In this document: positions 25,101 through 35,812 of the stretch, in pieces | Layout of the letters: each line of letters starts with the position of its first letter | Position numbering within the stretch: the first letter of the stretch is position 1 | Assembly (NCBI GenBank): GCA_023078555.1 | Contig: CM041197.1 | Span: 4,981,810-5,045,809 of the forward strand | Source: Ulva prolifera | Taxonomy: Eukaryota; Chlorophyta; Ulvophyceae; Ulvales; Ulvaceae | Direction: 5' to 3' | Length of the DNA: 64,000 nt | The notes under the pieces: model-generated | The model's database searches: none | The model's input: the letters and a program-made list of their open reading frames with translations, nothing else | Told to the model about the DNA's origin: nothing | Translations under genes and position numbers: made by a program

Positions 25101-28100
25101 ACCTGGTTGTTCGGTGGGACAGCCCGCACTGCTGACACACCCAAGACGAATCCCCCATGCCGGGCATCGCAGACACTGTGTGTTGCAGTGAGTCTGTGCA
25201 TCTTCTGTGGCATCTTCTGTTGCAGTGAGTCTGTGCATCTTCTGTGGCATCTTCTGTGGCATGTCTGGTGGCATGCAACAGCTCTGTCTCCTGTCCACAC
25301 ACATGCACCAATGGCATGCTTCTCCCTCTCAGATTCTCACTCACACACACATGGTGTTATTCCCATTCCTAGTACCATTCGCATTCCCGTGTGAACCCCT
25401 GCTGTGGGCGCACATGCTCTCCACTGGGATTCCCATGTCCACCCCGCATGCTTCCCAGTGAATCTCCCCTGTAGATCCACATCCATGTCAGTAGAATGGG
25501 GTGGTGATGACACCACTGTCAGCACACCATGAGCATGTGACCATTATCATGTACCGCTCACAACCACTGCCACTGCCACTGTCCAGATCAGATCCCATCT
25601 TGCAAGTAGTTCAAAATCAATCATGCAATTCAGAATCGATCTCGGGGAAACCCTGGGCGAAACCAATCACAGTTGTCCTGCCCACAGGTGGCACGGCCCA
25701 CCGGAAAACCAACTTGAAGTGACAGAAACCCACCTTGAGGTGACAAGTGTGCCTGCGCTGCCTACGCTGTGCATCACATCATGGAGCATCATGGAGCATC
25801 ATGGAGCATCATGGAGCGTGCGCCTGCAGATCCTTCGTGCCTCGTCAAGCTTCGCAACGGAACACTTGCTCGGCCGGTCACTCAACAAGCACACCTGCCT
25901 CACCCAGCTGTCCATGGCCTACAACATTGTCAGCCTCCAGTGGCTCAACGGGATGATGCCCACAACCCTTGAATTCAGATGGAGGGTGCCCACGAACCTG
26001 ATTCGTGTGCACACACCAGCTACTGATACATGTGTGCTCAAGGACAAAGCCCGAGACGCAGGTAGCACCGCAGGGCACGAACCGGGTCACCGCACACGCA
26101 CGCACGCACCAGCACGCAACACAACACCACACCCCCACGCCACCTGATCCATGCGTGGCCGCATGCAGGGCACTGTGCAGACACAAGAGGGGTGGGTGTT
26201 CCCGCCGTTCATCGTGGTGGAACGCGGGGAGAGCCTCGACGAGTGGCAGGCCCACGTCAAGCCCGACTTTGCGACCGTCGTGCAGGTGCGCGTCTTCGTG
26301 CTGCGTCTTCGTGCTGCGTCTTCGTGCTGCGTCTTCGTGCTGCGGTTTCGTGCTGCGTCTTCGTGCTGCGGTTCCGTGTTGCGTTTGACAGGCGGGCACA
26401 GGCGTCAATGCCGCAGCTCCGAGCCTCCCCGACGCCTGCAACCGACCCGCCGCTTCCCCTGCGGCCTCTGGATTCGTTGTCCTTTTGCTTTATTGATTTC
26501 GGGCCAGGGCGGCTTGCAAGGGGCTGGTGGGGTGGCGCACGAGTGCACGGCGTCCCTCTGGAGAGGAGGGAAATCAACTTTTTCTGCGTGATTTGAACTG
26601 AGCCCTCCTGCGTGGGTTTGCCTGCCCGCATCCCTTGGGTACAGCCGGATTGACAGCCCACTACGCACACGGCGATTTTGCATGTGGGTCAAGGACTCGC
26701 AAGACACTGATGGCGACAGATCGGATAGATCATCAGTTCCTCAGCGCGGTGGTCGTCCGTAGAACGACAGGAGTGTCCAAGAACGATGGGGAAAAAAAAA
26801 ACAAATAGTATGGTGAGCGTGCAGACATGCGGAGGCAGCTGCCGTGCAGGTGCTGAGTCACATATGCGAGCGCGTGAAGACGCTGCATGACGCCGGCGTC
26901 GCGCACCGCGACCTCAAGCCCGGCAACGTTCTCTGGCGCCCGAAGCACTACTCCTGGACCCTCATCGACTTTGGCTGCGCCGCCGAGATCGGTGCGCAGC
27001 CACACCCCTGCCTCGTCACCGCCCACCCTGCCACCCTGCCCCCCTTTCCCCCGTCTTGGGCCTCGCTGTTGCGGCATAGGGTCAAGCCGCAGCACTCTGC
27101 ATGCATGCTGCGATACGCTCGCAAGGCCAGCGTGGCTCAGTGTGCCTTTGCTCGCCTCACTGGCGGCGGCTCGATCGCAGCTGTCGCCGAATGCTTCAAA
27201 CCAAATATGCATGGGTTACGTGTGTGAGGCGACATATTGAGTCCCCTCTCGGGTGGCCCTGCCATCGTTGCCTCTGTACACACGCTGTGCCACAGGACCC
27301 CCGGTAGCCACCACGTGCATCAGCTGTTTGCTTGCAGGCGCGATATCGCGGCTGACGTTCAGCGTGAGCTACTCCCCGCCAGAGACGCTGATGGTGCTGC
27401 GTGCGGGGCAGCGCACGATCAAGTCGGACCCGGCCGCCGACATCTGGGCGATCGGCCTCGTCGCATACGAACTCATCCACCGCCGCCGCGCCTTCCGGGA
27501 GTTCTCGTGGACGTTCTCCGACGTGCTCGACGCGGCCGCGGGGACCCGCGCGTACCCCTGGGAGGACCGCCCCGGCAGCTTCGCGCGCGACCCGGAGCTG
27601 CGCGCGCTCGGCAGCGTCGTGCGCGCGTGCCTCTCGCGCGACTCTGCTGCCCGCCCCACAGCCGGGCAGCTGGTGCAGCGCCTGAACCAGCTGTTCGACA
27701 GCCACGGGACGACGCTCGTGCAGGGGACGCACACTTCTGACGCGGAGCCGTCGGTGCCGATGCCGGAGGCCGCGGCGGTGGCGCAGACGGCGTCAACGGA
27801 TGCGGCGTCGGTCGTGGCGGACGCCGGGTCGGAGGTGCCGATGTGGGACTCGCGGGACGAGCCGGCGCGGGTGGGCGGGGGCGCCGTGCGGCCGCCGCCG
27901 GGGATCACCCCGTCGCACCGGCCGCACACGTACACGTACACGAACTCCCGCATCGAGCTCAATTCATTGCAGCCCTCGTCGATCCTTGCGACGACGGCGG
28001 AGGTGGGGGACAACGGGGCGTTCGAGGCGGGCCTGCGCGCGGCGCTCGCGCATGCATGGGGGGCGTCGGCGCGGCTGGCGACGACGCTGGAGGGGGATGA

Positions 28101-28389
28101 GGGCGCCGAGGACACGGCGACGACGGACGGCGCGCCCGGCGGGCGCGACCCCACGCCGCCGGTGTCCGCAGCCGCGGCGCTGATGACTGCATCTGCGACG
28201 GTCACGACGGCAGACACGGCGGGCGACACTTCCTCGGCGAGCGCGGTGGGCGGCGGTGGCGGCAGCCGGGGTGGCGGAGGACGCAGCGGCAACCCACGCT
28301 CCCCTGCCGAGTGCGCGGTGTCTGCGAGCGGCGCCGAGTCCTCGTTTGCGGCCGGGATGTCCGGCCCCGGGACACATGACGAGGGGTGA
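16173..28389 (+). CDS. Receptor-like Ser/Thr kinase with beta-helix ectodomain (copy RB)
   Basis: Nine exons are inferred: 16173-16475, 18251-18442, 18966-19077, 19608-19780, 20160-20390, 21985-23529, 26169-26285, 26850-26991 and 27338-28389. All junctions keep frame, giving 1288 residues. The ATG at 16173 starts a signal peptide (SSLILWSTVVCYS). The ectodomain spans about 30-337 with the family blocks EPLPAGACAILV and QGAGTNSRAIEL, then a Thr/Pro/Ser stalk and a membrane helix at about 447-472 ending LLRRQRRRQK. A long Ser-rich linker precedes the kinase: GGGQGLVQFA at about 796, VAIKFF with the likely ATP lysine at about 817, FIVVERGESLDEW, HRDLKPGN at 910, DFG at 931, SPPE and DIWAIG in the last exon. 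These features predict an active cell-surface kinase. The C-terminal tail of about 200 residues is low-complexity. An optional 81-nt intron (22444-22524) could be spliced without changing frame. Ligand and pathway are unknown. Confidence 0.8.
17166..18048 (-). pseudogene. Possible degenerate coding relic, minus strand, in RB intron 1
   Basis: On the minus strand, short adjacent open stretches in different frames read like protein (for example DNIWKSGGCVRMFGHDSGT at about 17715 and LQPGNWVSWDGQNCIKRWQK at about 17370) but are broken by stops. I cannot assign them to a family. A decayed transposase or other mobile-element gene is one possibility, chance is another. The call rests only on residue composition. 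Confidence 0.2.
19784..19810. repeat. Poly-C tract (27 C) abutting the RB exon 4 donor
   Basis: The tract starts three bases after the exon 4 boundary (donor GTG then C27), so nearly the whole start of intron 4 is homopolymer. Confidence 0.92.
21585..21711 (-). mobile_element. 93-bp retroelement tail with exact 17-bp duplication in RB intron 5
   Basis: GCACAATCTACATCAAC occurs at 21585-21601 and 21695-21711. The insert resembles a diverged subfamily of the family-1 tail on the minus strand: GTACAGAAGTGCGAACGGG, ACAAACACAGCAAAAGAG, CGCATCAACAGCCGCACAC. A related, further diverged tail in plus orientation lies at about 21820-21915. Confidence 0.87.
23709..23730. repeat. Poly-G tract (22 G) in RB intron 6
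   Basis: An uninterrupted G run lies about 180 bases after the exon 6 donor. It may form G-quadruplex-like structure in the transcript. Confidence 0.9.
24361..24397. repeat. 11-bp tandem repeat, three copies
   Basis: The unit TGTGACGAGCA is repeated in RB intron 6. Confidence 0.88.
25181..25256. repeat. 37-bp tandem duplication in RB intron 6
   Basis: Two copies of a unit beginning TGTTGCAGTGAGTCTGTGC and ending GGCATCTTC follow each other with period 37. Each carries an acceptor-like TGTTGCAG. Confidence 0.85.
25781..25817. repeat. 10-bp tandem repeat (ATGGAGCATC)
   Basis: There are about 3.6 units, ending just before the candidate cassette exon at 25830. Confidence 0.9.
25830..25985 (+). 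other. Candidate in-frame cassette exon inside RB intron 6
   Basis: This 156-nt open segment is bounded by an acceptor (CGCCTGCAG) and a donor (GTGCCC) of the family type and keeps phase 0. Inclusion would add 52 codons (ILRASSSFATEH... to ...TTLEFRWR) inside the kinase N-lobe of RB. RC has nothing comparable in its 352-nt intron at this place, and kinases do not need the insert, so it may be an old exon remnant or chance. Confidence 0.25.
26033..26130 (-). repeat. Family-5-like repeat fragment in RB intron 6
   Basis: On the minus strand this shares GTGCCCTGCGGTGCTACCTG and GGGCTTTGTCCTTGAGCACAC with the segment at 44430-44525. It sits about 40 bases before RB exon 7. Confidence 0.55.
26292..26383. 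repeat. 13-bp tandem repeat, seven units, next to the RB exon 7 donor
   Basis: The unit GTCTTCGTGCTGC starts six bases after the exon 7 boundary, with a few substitutions in the last copies. Confidence 0.9.
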
Positions 28390-30801
28390 TCTTCGATGGC
28401 CGACGCGCACATGCGTGTCCTCGGGCCGCCGCAGCACGACCACAGCAGCCCAGCAGCAGGGCGGACCCACGAACCCTGCGTTAGCTTGCCGCAGGGTGGG
28501 GCGGGGCGTGCACATGCACTGGCGGACGACCAGTCATGACCTGCTGTGCTGTGGGTGCATGCTCCCTTTGGGACGCATACAACAGATGTCACTGTAGATC
28601 CACCTGCTCGTGTGCCGAGCTAGCTGACTTTTGCATGTTCCGGCGGTGTAGACGAGGCTGTGGTAGTGTGGCTGGAGGGTGTTCCCCCATGCTGTGCACT
28701 GTGCGTTGTGCTATTGCCAGCTCCATCACGCACAAATCGTGCGGCTGGCACCATAGCATCACGCTGAGCACCTGTTTCCATGCCCGTGCCCGGCTGTTGC
28801 GCAGTGCTGGTCTGCTACTTCCTCATTGCTTCTTTGCCAGGGCATGGTGCATACAGCACTTCCGCGAGTGCACGGCCGCTGCAGTGAAGGGCAGTCCCCG
28901 CAGTTTGGCCACTACTCCTGCGGGTAGACCGGCGGGCGCCTCGATCGCCCACACGTCCAAGCTGGCGGCATCCCGTGTTTGAGGTGGCTGCCGCTTTTTC
29001 CCTCAACCTGTGCTCTGTAGATGTGAGAGGGTGTGCGTGCCAACGGGCATTACCAATTGACTGGCTGGTGGTTTCTGCTGTAGCAACTCAACGCAGCATG
29101 GGAGCAGGGCATTGCGCAGGCGTGCAAAGGTTACTAGAGGTTTTTATCTGCATTGGCACAGGCAGTCCAGCAGGTAGCAATGACAGGCATGACAGCTCGC
29201 TGCGAACTCTGCGCAAATTGCAGTAGCATGGCGGCAGCAACGTTGGTGTCCTACTGTATCTGGCTGGAAGCCTGAGCGGGGTGGCTACCAGGCCAGCGAG
29301 TGTAGAATTCCGTTCCCGGCCTTCTGGTGGCTGGGTACTGATCTTCCTGCAGAGCTTAACGTGCCAGGGGAAATAATCTGTGGATCCTTTTTGCGACCGC
29401 CTGTGACGGCAGCGCATGCATGACTGCCAGCGCTGGAGGAGTTTGCTGGAGCACAGCACAGGGTGTAACACCATGCCACTACTTACTGGCATGATTTTCC
29501 GCCGCCAGGAATTTTACATTGCATGAGCGTTTCCAGACAGTTTTGCGTATTTTACCAGGACAGCCTAGTTTCACCTCCAGAGCGTTGCTTTCCATACCGG
29601 TCCCTCGTCGCTGACTGTGCAACCAGATATCTATGGCTCACTTCTGTTTACTTCCGCCTACCTGTGCCAGCTCGCCCGAGCCTACCTCAGCCATACCCTC
29701 GATGCACCACATTCACAGACACACCACTTCTGCGAATCCCCTGGCAGCTGCTCCAAGAGTCCATGCGTTGTGCAGCATACATGCTATGTTTCCTCTGTGA
29801 ACGACCGAGGGAGCCGACCCTCATCATGCAGCCAAAGCCTGTATTTCACGGACAACGATCCAGGTGATGTCCTCCCCCGAGAGCCCGGGCGTCGCTGCTG
29901 CTGTACCTGCTTGATGACCTGTTCCTCGCTGCATCTTTGCCTGTACAGGCCTGCTTTCTCCACCCACGTGTGCACTGTTCTCACAGCCCGAGCCTTCAAT
30001 CACACTGCTAACTCCTCGTTACGCCTGCCTTGCCGTGTTCCATTACGCCAATCTGCTAGACTTGCCAGTACCGCCCGATTGACAAATGCCAAGCCAAAGT
30101 GTGCCATGCATATGGCCTCGCTGGAGTGTATCGCTTGTATGCACTCGCCTCCATGCGGCGGCTGCCACCAATCTCAACGCACACCGCTCTAGCATGGCAA
30201 CTCCGTGGAGCAACGCGGTCGGGCGGTGAGAGTGACAGGCAGGGATCCGCCGGTGGGGGCAGCATCATCCAGGGGCGCCACGCGGGTGCCGCGCCACGAT
30301 GTGGTATGACCTCCTGCGAAACACACGGCATGTGTGGTCTCGTTGATTCGGAGTTCAAGTCCACTTCAGGACACGTCTCCGTGGAACCAGATTTACTGTA
30401 CTTGACACACACCTAGCCAGCCAGGGTGGCACAACCAAAAGCAACGCGGCGGAGTCACAGAGCCCCCTGTGAAATGGGTTCTTGTCTCATGAGATGTCAT
30501 GGGATGGTGTATTGAGAGCAGTCGCAGTGCGCATGCAGGCATTTGTTCACGTTCATGGCAACTGCAATGAACTCGGAAGATACGGCTTGATGGCAACCTC
30601 AGCCTCATCGGCGGCCACGGGCGGATTGGTGATGCTACTGCTTGCCGCGACCTTGCTTCCATGGTGACGTGGAAAAGATACATGGTGCCGAGGAGAGCCG
30701 TGCCTTCCACTTTCTTCTCCACGCATGCCAGAGGCTGCGATCGCGTCCTCAGGGCACGGCGACGTGTCCTGGACTGTCCCGGACAGCAGCATGCTATCGC
30801 T
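28390..30801. other. Convergent intergenic region between RB and G1
   Basis: RB ends at 28389 and G1 ends at 30802 on the other strand, so this 2.4 kb holds both 3' regions. One open frame of 191 codons (29617-30192) has no motif I recognise. A family-3-like repeat is present at 30325-30410. Nothing else is supportable. Confidence 0.5.
30325..30410 (+). repeat. Dispersed repeat family 3, diverged copy
   Basis: The copy reads CATGTGTGGTCTCGTTGATTCGG, then AGTTCAAGTCCACTTCAGGAC and CCAGATTTACTGTACTT, matching the block order of family 3 with many changes. Confidence 0.5.
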
Positions 30802-33048
30802 CTAGTAGAGCGATGAGACACATACATCCAGCGGAGATGCATGCGCACCTGCAGCTACACCAGCCTCTACCAGCGGCACCATCGCCGATCCCGGGTGAGC
30901 CGCATCCACGCCACCGCACTCTGTATCGGGCGTATTGTGCGTGTCTGTCGCCTCCTGTGAATGTGTCGGCTGCAGAGGCTCCTGCGCGGCTTGCCCGGTC
31001 ACGACACCCTGTAGCGCTGCAGGCGTGCCGCTGCCCCGGCGGTTCTTTGAAGCAGTGCAGCGCGCGCTGATGCGCCGGGCGGCGCCGCGCAGGCGGGCGG
31101 CGAGCGTGCCGAAGCCGGCGACGGTGCCGACAAAGGCGACGGCGGTGAAGGCGAAGGAGACGGCGGTGACGCCGACGTTGATGCGGTACTGCCGCACCGC
31201 CGCGGCGTCGGTGCCGGCGAGCCGCGGGTCCTGTGCCTCCGTGAAGAGCTTCAGCAGCGTCACCGCCACCAGCGCCGCCTCGCACGAGAACGCCGCCGTG
31301 TGCACAGCCACATACGCCCTACATGCCAGCGGCGTGAACTTCACTTTACGCCGTGAAGCCACTGTAACGTGCTTGCAGGCATGTGTGTTGGAGGCACACG
31401 CCCGCAGCTGAAGTGGCGGCTTGCACAGTCTACAGCAGAGCCTGACGGCACCATAGTAAAGAGGGCAAAGCACCACTTGAGCTTGAGCTTGTACTCGGGC
31501 CGTTCCAGATAGCCTCCCACGGTTCCAATGCCAACGCTGGCGACCAGGTAGAGGCCTGTGAAGATGCCAGTGAGCGCTGCCAGCAGGCGGTAGCGCCAGC
31601 AAGGGCTATGCTTGCCGAACCAGTAGCATGGGTACTGTGCCTGCACAACACTGTGGCTGCATGGCTGTGTGTGGGTGCAGGTGTGGCAGAAGGGTGAACA
31701 GGTGTGCCGAAACACACCAGTTCAATCAGGAGATGCTCTCCTGGAAGAGACTTTCCTGGAACAGCCGCCACACTCGTACAGCCATATTGCAGAGACAGAT
31801 CTATTCGCGGGGCTGCATCATTGCTGGCAATACTTGGTGGCGGTTTTGCCCACTGGGCAGACTGGATTCGTGCCATCGCACGTTTGTGTGTGTGCACTCT
31901 GGGACAATAGATTCCTTGCTCAGAACACATGAGATTGACAGACAATGGCGGACCATGCACGAGACACAGCAGCAACAGAGTTCCTAGGCTTGAAGCATGG
32001 TTTGTGTTTGTTGGGTGGTCAAGTCTGTGCACATTGTGCAGCTGCTAGCATGTCTGCGCTGTCGAGGTACCGTGCTTTGCAGATTGCATCAGGCGCAACC
32101 AGTTTGCCTCTACTAACATACCTGAGACATGGTCAGATGTGTTTGAGAATGATTGTGCCAATCTGCATGACGGAGTGATATTCCTACATCAGGCCTAACA
32201 TAACAATCGCCTTGTTGCTCGCGCCGTGCGATACAATCGCGGTGTACCGCCGCAGCATCGCTGTGGCCACAGTAGCTGACACAGATGTTGTTAAAATGTA
32301 CACGACTTGGCCAGAGCAGTCAAAACAAGGTACCGAGATGCAATTGGTACAGCGAGCTGCAGCGGGAGGGAGGCACTAGAGAGACATGCTTGCAGGACGA
32401 GCGCACCAGTTCAAGCAGCATACGAACCAGGATCATATCAGTGATTGGATCCATGACACGTACAGTTGCCCATGCCGCTTTCAGAAGGGGCGCAGCGAAA
32501 GTGATGTGTGGGACTGAGGGCTTGTCTGGAGCCGAGGCACCGGTGTAGCCTGACACGACGAACAGCCATAGCGCAACCGTCAGAAGTGCTGTTGTAAGCA
32601 GACGATTGTTAAACGGTACGAGTTGCGGTGGACCTGCGATCGCCGGTATCATGAGCGCCAACAAGAAGAGCATAATGAACGCGAATCCGATGTAGTGAGC
32701 AGGTGTCCCCGCGTGTCGCGGACCCCTTCTCCAGTAAAAGCCGAATTGAATGGCTTGAGTCACTCCGTAGCCCACAATGAAGACCAGGGGGTACCAGCCA
32801 TGGAGTGGAAGACCCAGCAGGAACGTAGCCATGACGATAGCACAGAACAATACAGTCGACCCCATGCAGACGAAAAGATTCAGCATGGGCTTCACATGCC
32901 ATTCTGCCCACGCATCTGCCGCAGTTTCGGCCATTCCCAAACGCCTGCATGCCTTCTGGAACCCAAGGGCGTCGCGATGGATGTGCTGTTCCTGTCGGCC
33001 GGAAACTTCAGCCGAGGCATCGCCACAGCATGATTGTAGATGGTTCAT
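30802..33048 (-). CDS. Multi-pass membrane protein, unknown function (G1)
   Basis: Three exons are inferred on the minus strand: 33048-32407 (214 codons), 31640-31452 (63 codons) and 31407-30802 (201 codons plus stop), 478 residues in all. Donors are GTGCGC and GTGCCG, both phase 0. Exon 1 encodes a soluble N-terminus and four hydrophobic segments (cores CMGSTVLFCAIVMATFLLG, LVFIVGYGVTQAIQFGF, IGFAFIMLFLLALMIPAIAG, ALLTVALWLFVV). Exon 2 encodes one (LTGIFTGLYLVASVGIG) after CYWFGKHSPCWRYR. Exon 3 encodes two (VHTAAFSCEAALVAVTLL and INVGVTAVSFAFTAVAFVG) and then a basic, low-complexity tail. About seven membrane helices are therefore predicted. G2 is a tandem paralogue about 5 kb upstream with the same three-part structure, which supports the model. 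I do not recognise the family. Confidence 0.7.
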
Positions 33049-35812
33049 AACCTGCGTGTGATGTATGCGAACTCAGCACAGCATATACATCTATGTAAAG
33101 AGTGGGCACGCTGTCCTTCAAATTTCGTACAAGCTGCGGTGGTCTCCGACGTTGGCGGCCTCAATTCTGTGCATGTCTAGAGTAGAGATATGTTTCGTGC
33201 ATGTCTACGAATGGGGACAGCTACAGATAAGGACCTAGGTTGCCTGACCTTCGCTGGGCCTTGAATGAAGGGCGCAACGCACTTGAGAGCCGCAAACCTG
33301 CCATGAGCTGAGCATGAGGAAGCGATAGATTACTTTCGGGACGGAGGTCATCAAAGCAGGACGATTGGCATCATTTAGGTGTGGCCTGCTGTTTGTGCCA
33401 ACACCGCGCTGTGAATCTTTGCCATGTCACACTCGCGATGTCTGACGGCGACAGCATTGCATTCGTCGAGATGTAGCTCGCACCGAAGTCACAGCGTGCA
33501 GCACATTCACCCACGACCGGGACATGCAGGTAACCTTCCAGGTCAGTGAGATGTCGCATGCGGCGCGTTCCCGTCCGCTCGGCGGTACGTGCACTTGGCA
33601 CTGCCAAGTTGGCACGACAAAGCCGGGCTTGTCAAGCCGTCGAGTTTGCTGGCCGCGGCCGCACACACAAGCCGCATGTAGCACCGAAGTAGTTCGATCA
33701 TATATGTCAAATTTAGAGCTGCAGAGCTGCACCTGTGAATGCATTGTATGGGCTGTTGGCATCTGGACGTAGCTCATGCGTGGGCTGCGAACGCATAGCG
33801 TGACAGCCACCGATTCAGAGATGATCTACGTGCGTATCCTCTAGCCCTAGGGAAGACACGGGGCAGTGTACAGGACATGGGGGTCATGTTCATCCTGGCA
33901 GACTGCACAGCAACTTTCGTGCGCTGCAAGTACAGCCTGAGCCGTGCACGTGATGATCTCAACAAACATCTTGGGTGAACACTTCAACATGTGCATATGT
34001 CAATCCGCATTTGGCATGGTCTTCAAGCGGCATCATGAATGCAACGAGCGAGCTGAGTTTGCATAATGTGCTGTTCAGAGTTTGAACTTCAGACCCCACA
34101 TCCTGCTCATCGGCCAATGTGCTGGCAAATACAATGTCCAGCTACTTCTACGTGGCAAGGTGCCACAGCATTGGCGTGCAGCTGCAATGTTGTGCGTATG
34201 GCCTTGTGAACAGTGTTTCATGCACACGCACAAGGCCTACCTGAGTTACGGTGAAGGATTGCCACCAGACATGTACGCATAATGAAAATTGTGAGTTTTT
34301 CCTGCTAGATACTGCTCTGAGGAAACCCACAGTATTTGGTGGTGAGCATCGAAAGTCGAGCCTGTCAAGCAGAGATTCATGCAACACTCCCTTGATGGTG
34401 AGGTACATGGCATCACTTCACTCTATCACGCTGCCGAATACAGCTAATACACGGAATCAAGTAGGCACTGAGCCACGATCCTCAGGGCAACGTGATCATC
34501 CACAGTCCAGCACGCAAATAGCCTTGACAACGCACACATGTTTCCCGCCTTTTTTGCAGACATCGGCACCCTTCTGCTGAGATTCTGAGCTTGTTAATCG
34601 AATCCGTAGACACCTCTACCTGGTATGGGGCCAAGGTGAGGGATATCCAGTCACACACAGCTCCAGAACTGCCTGTTGAGCAACGCTATGGTCAGTCCAC
34701 CTGGACCATGGCACATGCTGCTGCAAGCTCAAGGTGTCCCCATCCTACACTCCGCTCACGTTGCCGTTCAGACTCTTGCCTCATGGCGCCTTGGACTTCA
34801 CATAATTCAGCCGAGCTACCGTCTGATTTAGCGAAGCCCCCTTGGCGGAGCGCGGTCACCTCATGTGTATCTGGGCTGGTGATCTTGGCCGCGATGCAAA
34901 TACGGCAGGCGCCTCCCTTTGGCAGCGGGCTGGACCGACCCCACTGCCCCTGCAATTGCCAGCTTTGACAGCAGCTTCCGGCGAAAGGCGACCGCTGCCC
35001 ACCGCCGAGGGTATCCCATCCAGCAATTCGTTGCGCATTCTGTTGAACTGTTCCATGTTCCTGCCCTGGGAGAGTCTAAACAGTGCAGTTAACACGCGGA
35101 TCTCTAGCATGGGCTGTCCGCATCCGTACACGGTGGAGCGTGGAGGGGCAGAGGCCGGGGCCCGGCGCCGAGTGCACCCATCTCCACGGGCGTGATGCGT
35201 ATCCCACGCCAGGCGCTGCCTTGACCGGCACCTGCACACCAGTGTTGGGTCGTCGGTCCCGACCATATGTATCAATTCCGAATGTTCAGGTCTAATTTCT
35301 GGGTGGCAGACCTGCAAAGCGACCCAACACTGCTGCATACCCACATGCACCCGCTTGCTAAGTCTGGCGCTCTAGTGGCTGTGCTTCCATCGCACAGGGG
35401 CCCGCCGCTGCGCCTAGATCACATGTCATCGCTCAGCGTACTTCAGCATGCATGCAGTGATGTGCTTTTACATGCCACATGCGGTGAGATCTCGAGCTTC
35501 TATTGCGGCCACGTGGCCTGTGCACAGCGTGTTCAGGATCTGCACAGTCTGACGGTGCATTCTTTGCAGCCTAATGTGGCCGCAGCAACCTCAGAAAATA
35601 AGCAGGACAGCCACGAGGCAACGGAGCTCCGCTGATCTGCGTTGTGCCGTGCTGATCTCTCTTTTTCACGCCTCTTTTTTCCTCGAGCCCCGCAGATACA
35701 TGTGCACACACCACCATAAACCTCCATGCGATTGTGAGGGCAAACGCCGTCTTACAGAGTTGGATCCTGAGCGGCTACTCCACGGCAGTGGCCTCGCCGT
35801 CTCCTGCAACGT
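33049..35812. other. Intergenic region between G1 and G2
   Basis: It holds the G1 promoter side and the 3' end of G2. Apart from a family-4 repeat copy at 35262-35335, I see only short overlapping open frames with no recognisable motif. Confidence 0.5.
35262..35335 (+). repeat. Dispersed repeat family 4, copy 1
   Basis: The copy contains CAATTCCGAATGTTCAGGTC, then TAATTTCTGGGTGGCAGACC and GCAAAGCGACCCAACACTG. The same order of blocks is found near 42863 and 54322. Confidence 0.62.

Noticed and set aside
27369..28592. A 407-codon open frame on the minus strand
   Set aside because: It is the shadow of the last RB exon, which carries real kinase motifs on the plus strand.
29617..30192. A 191-codon Cys-rich open frame
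   Set aside because: No homology I recognise and no paralogue in the window.
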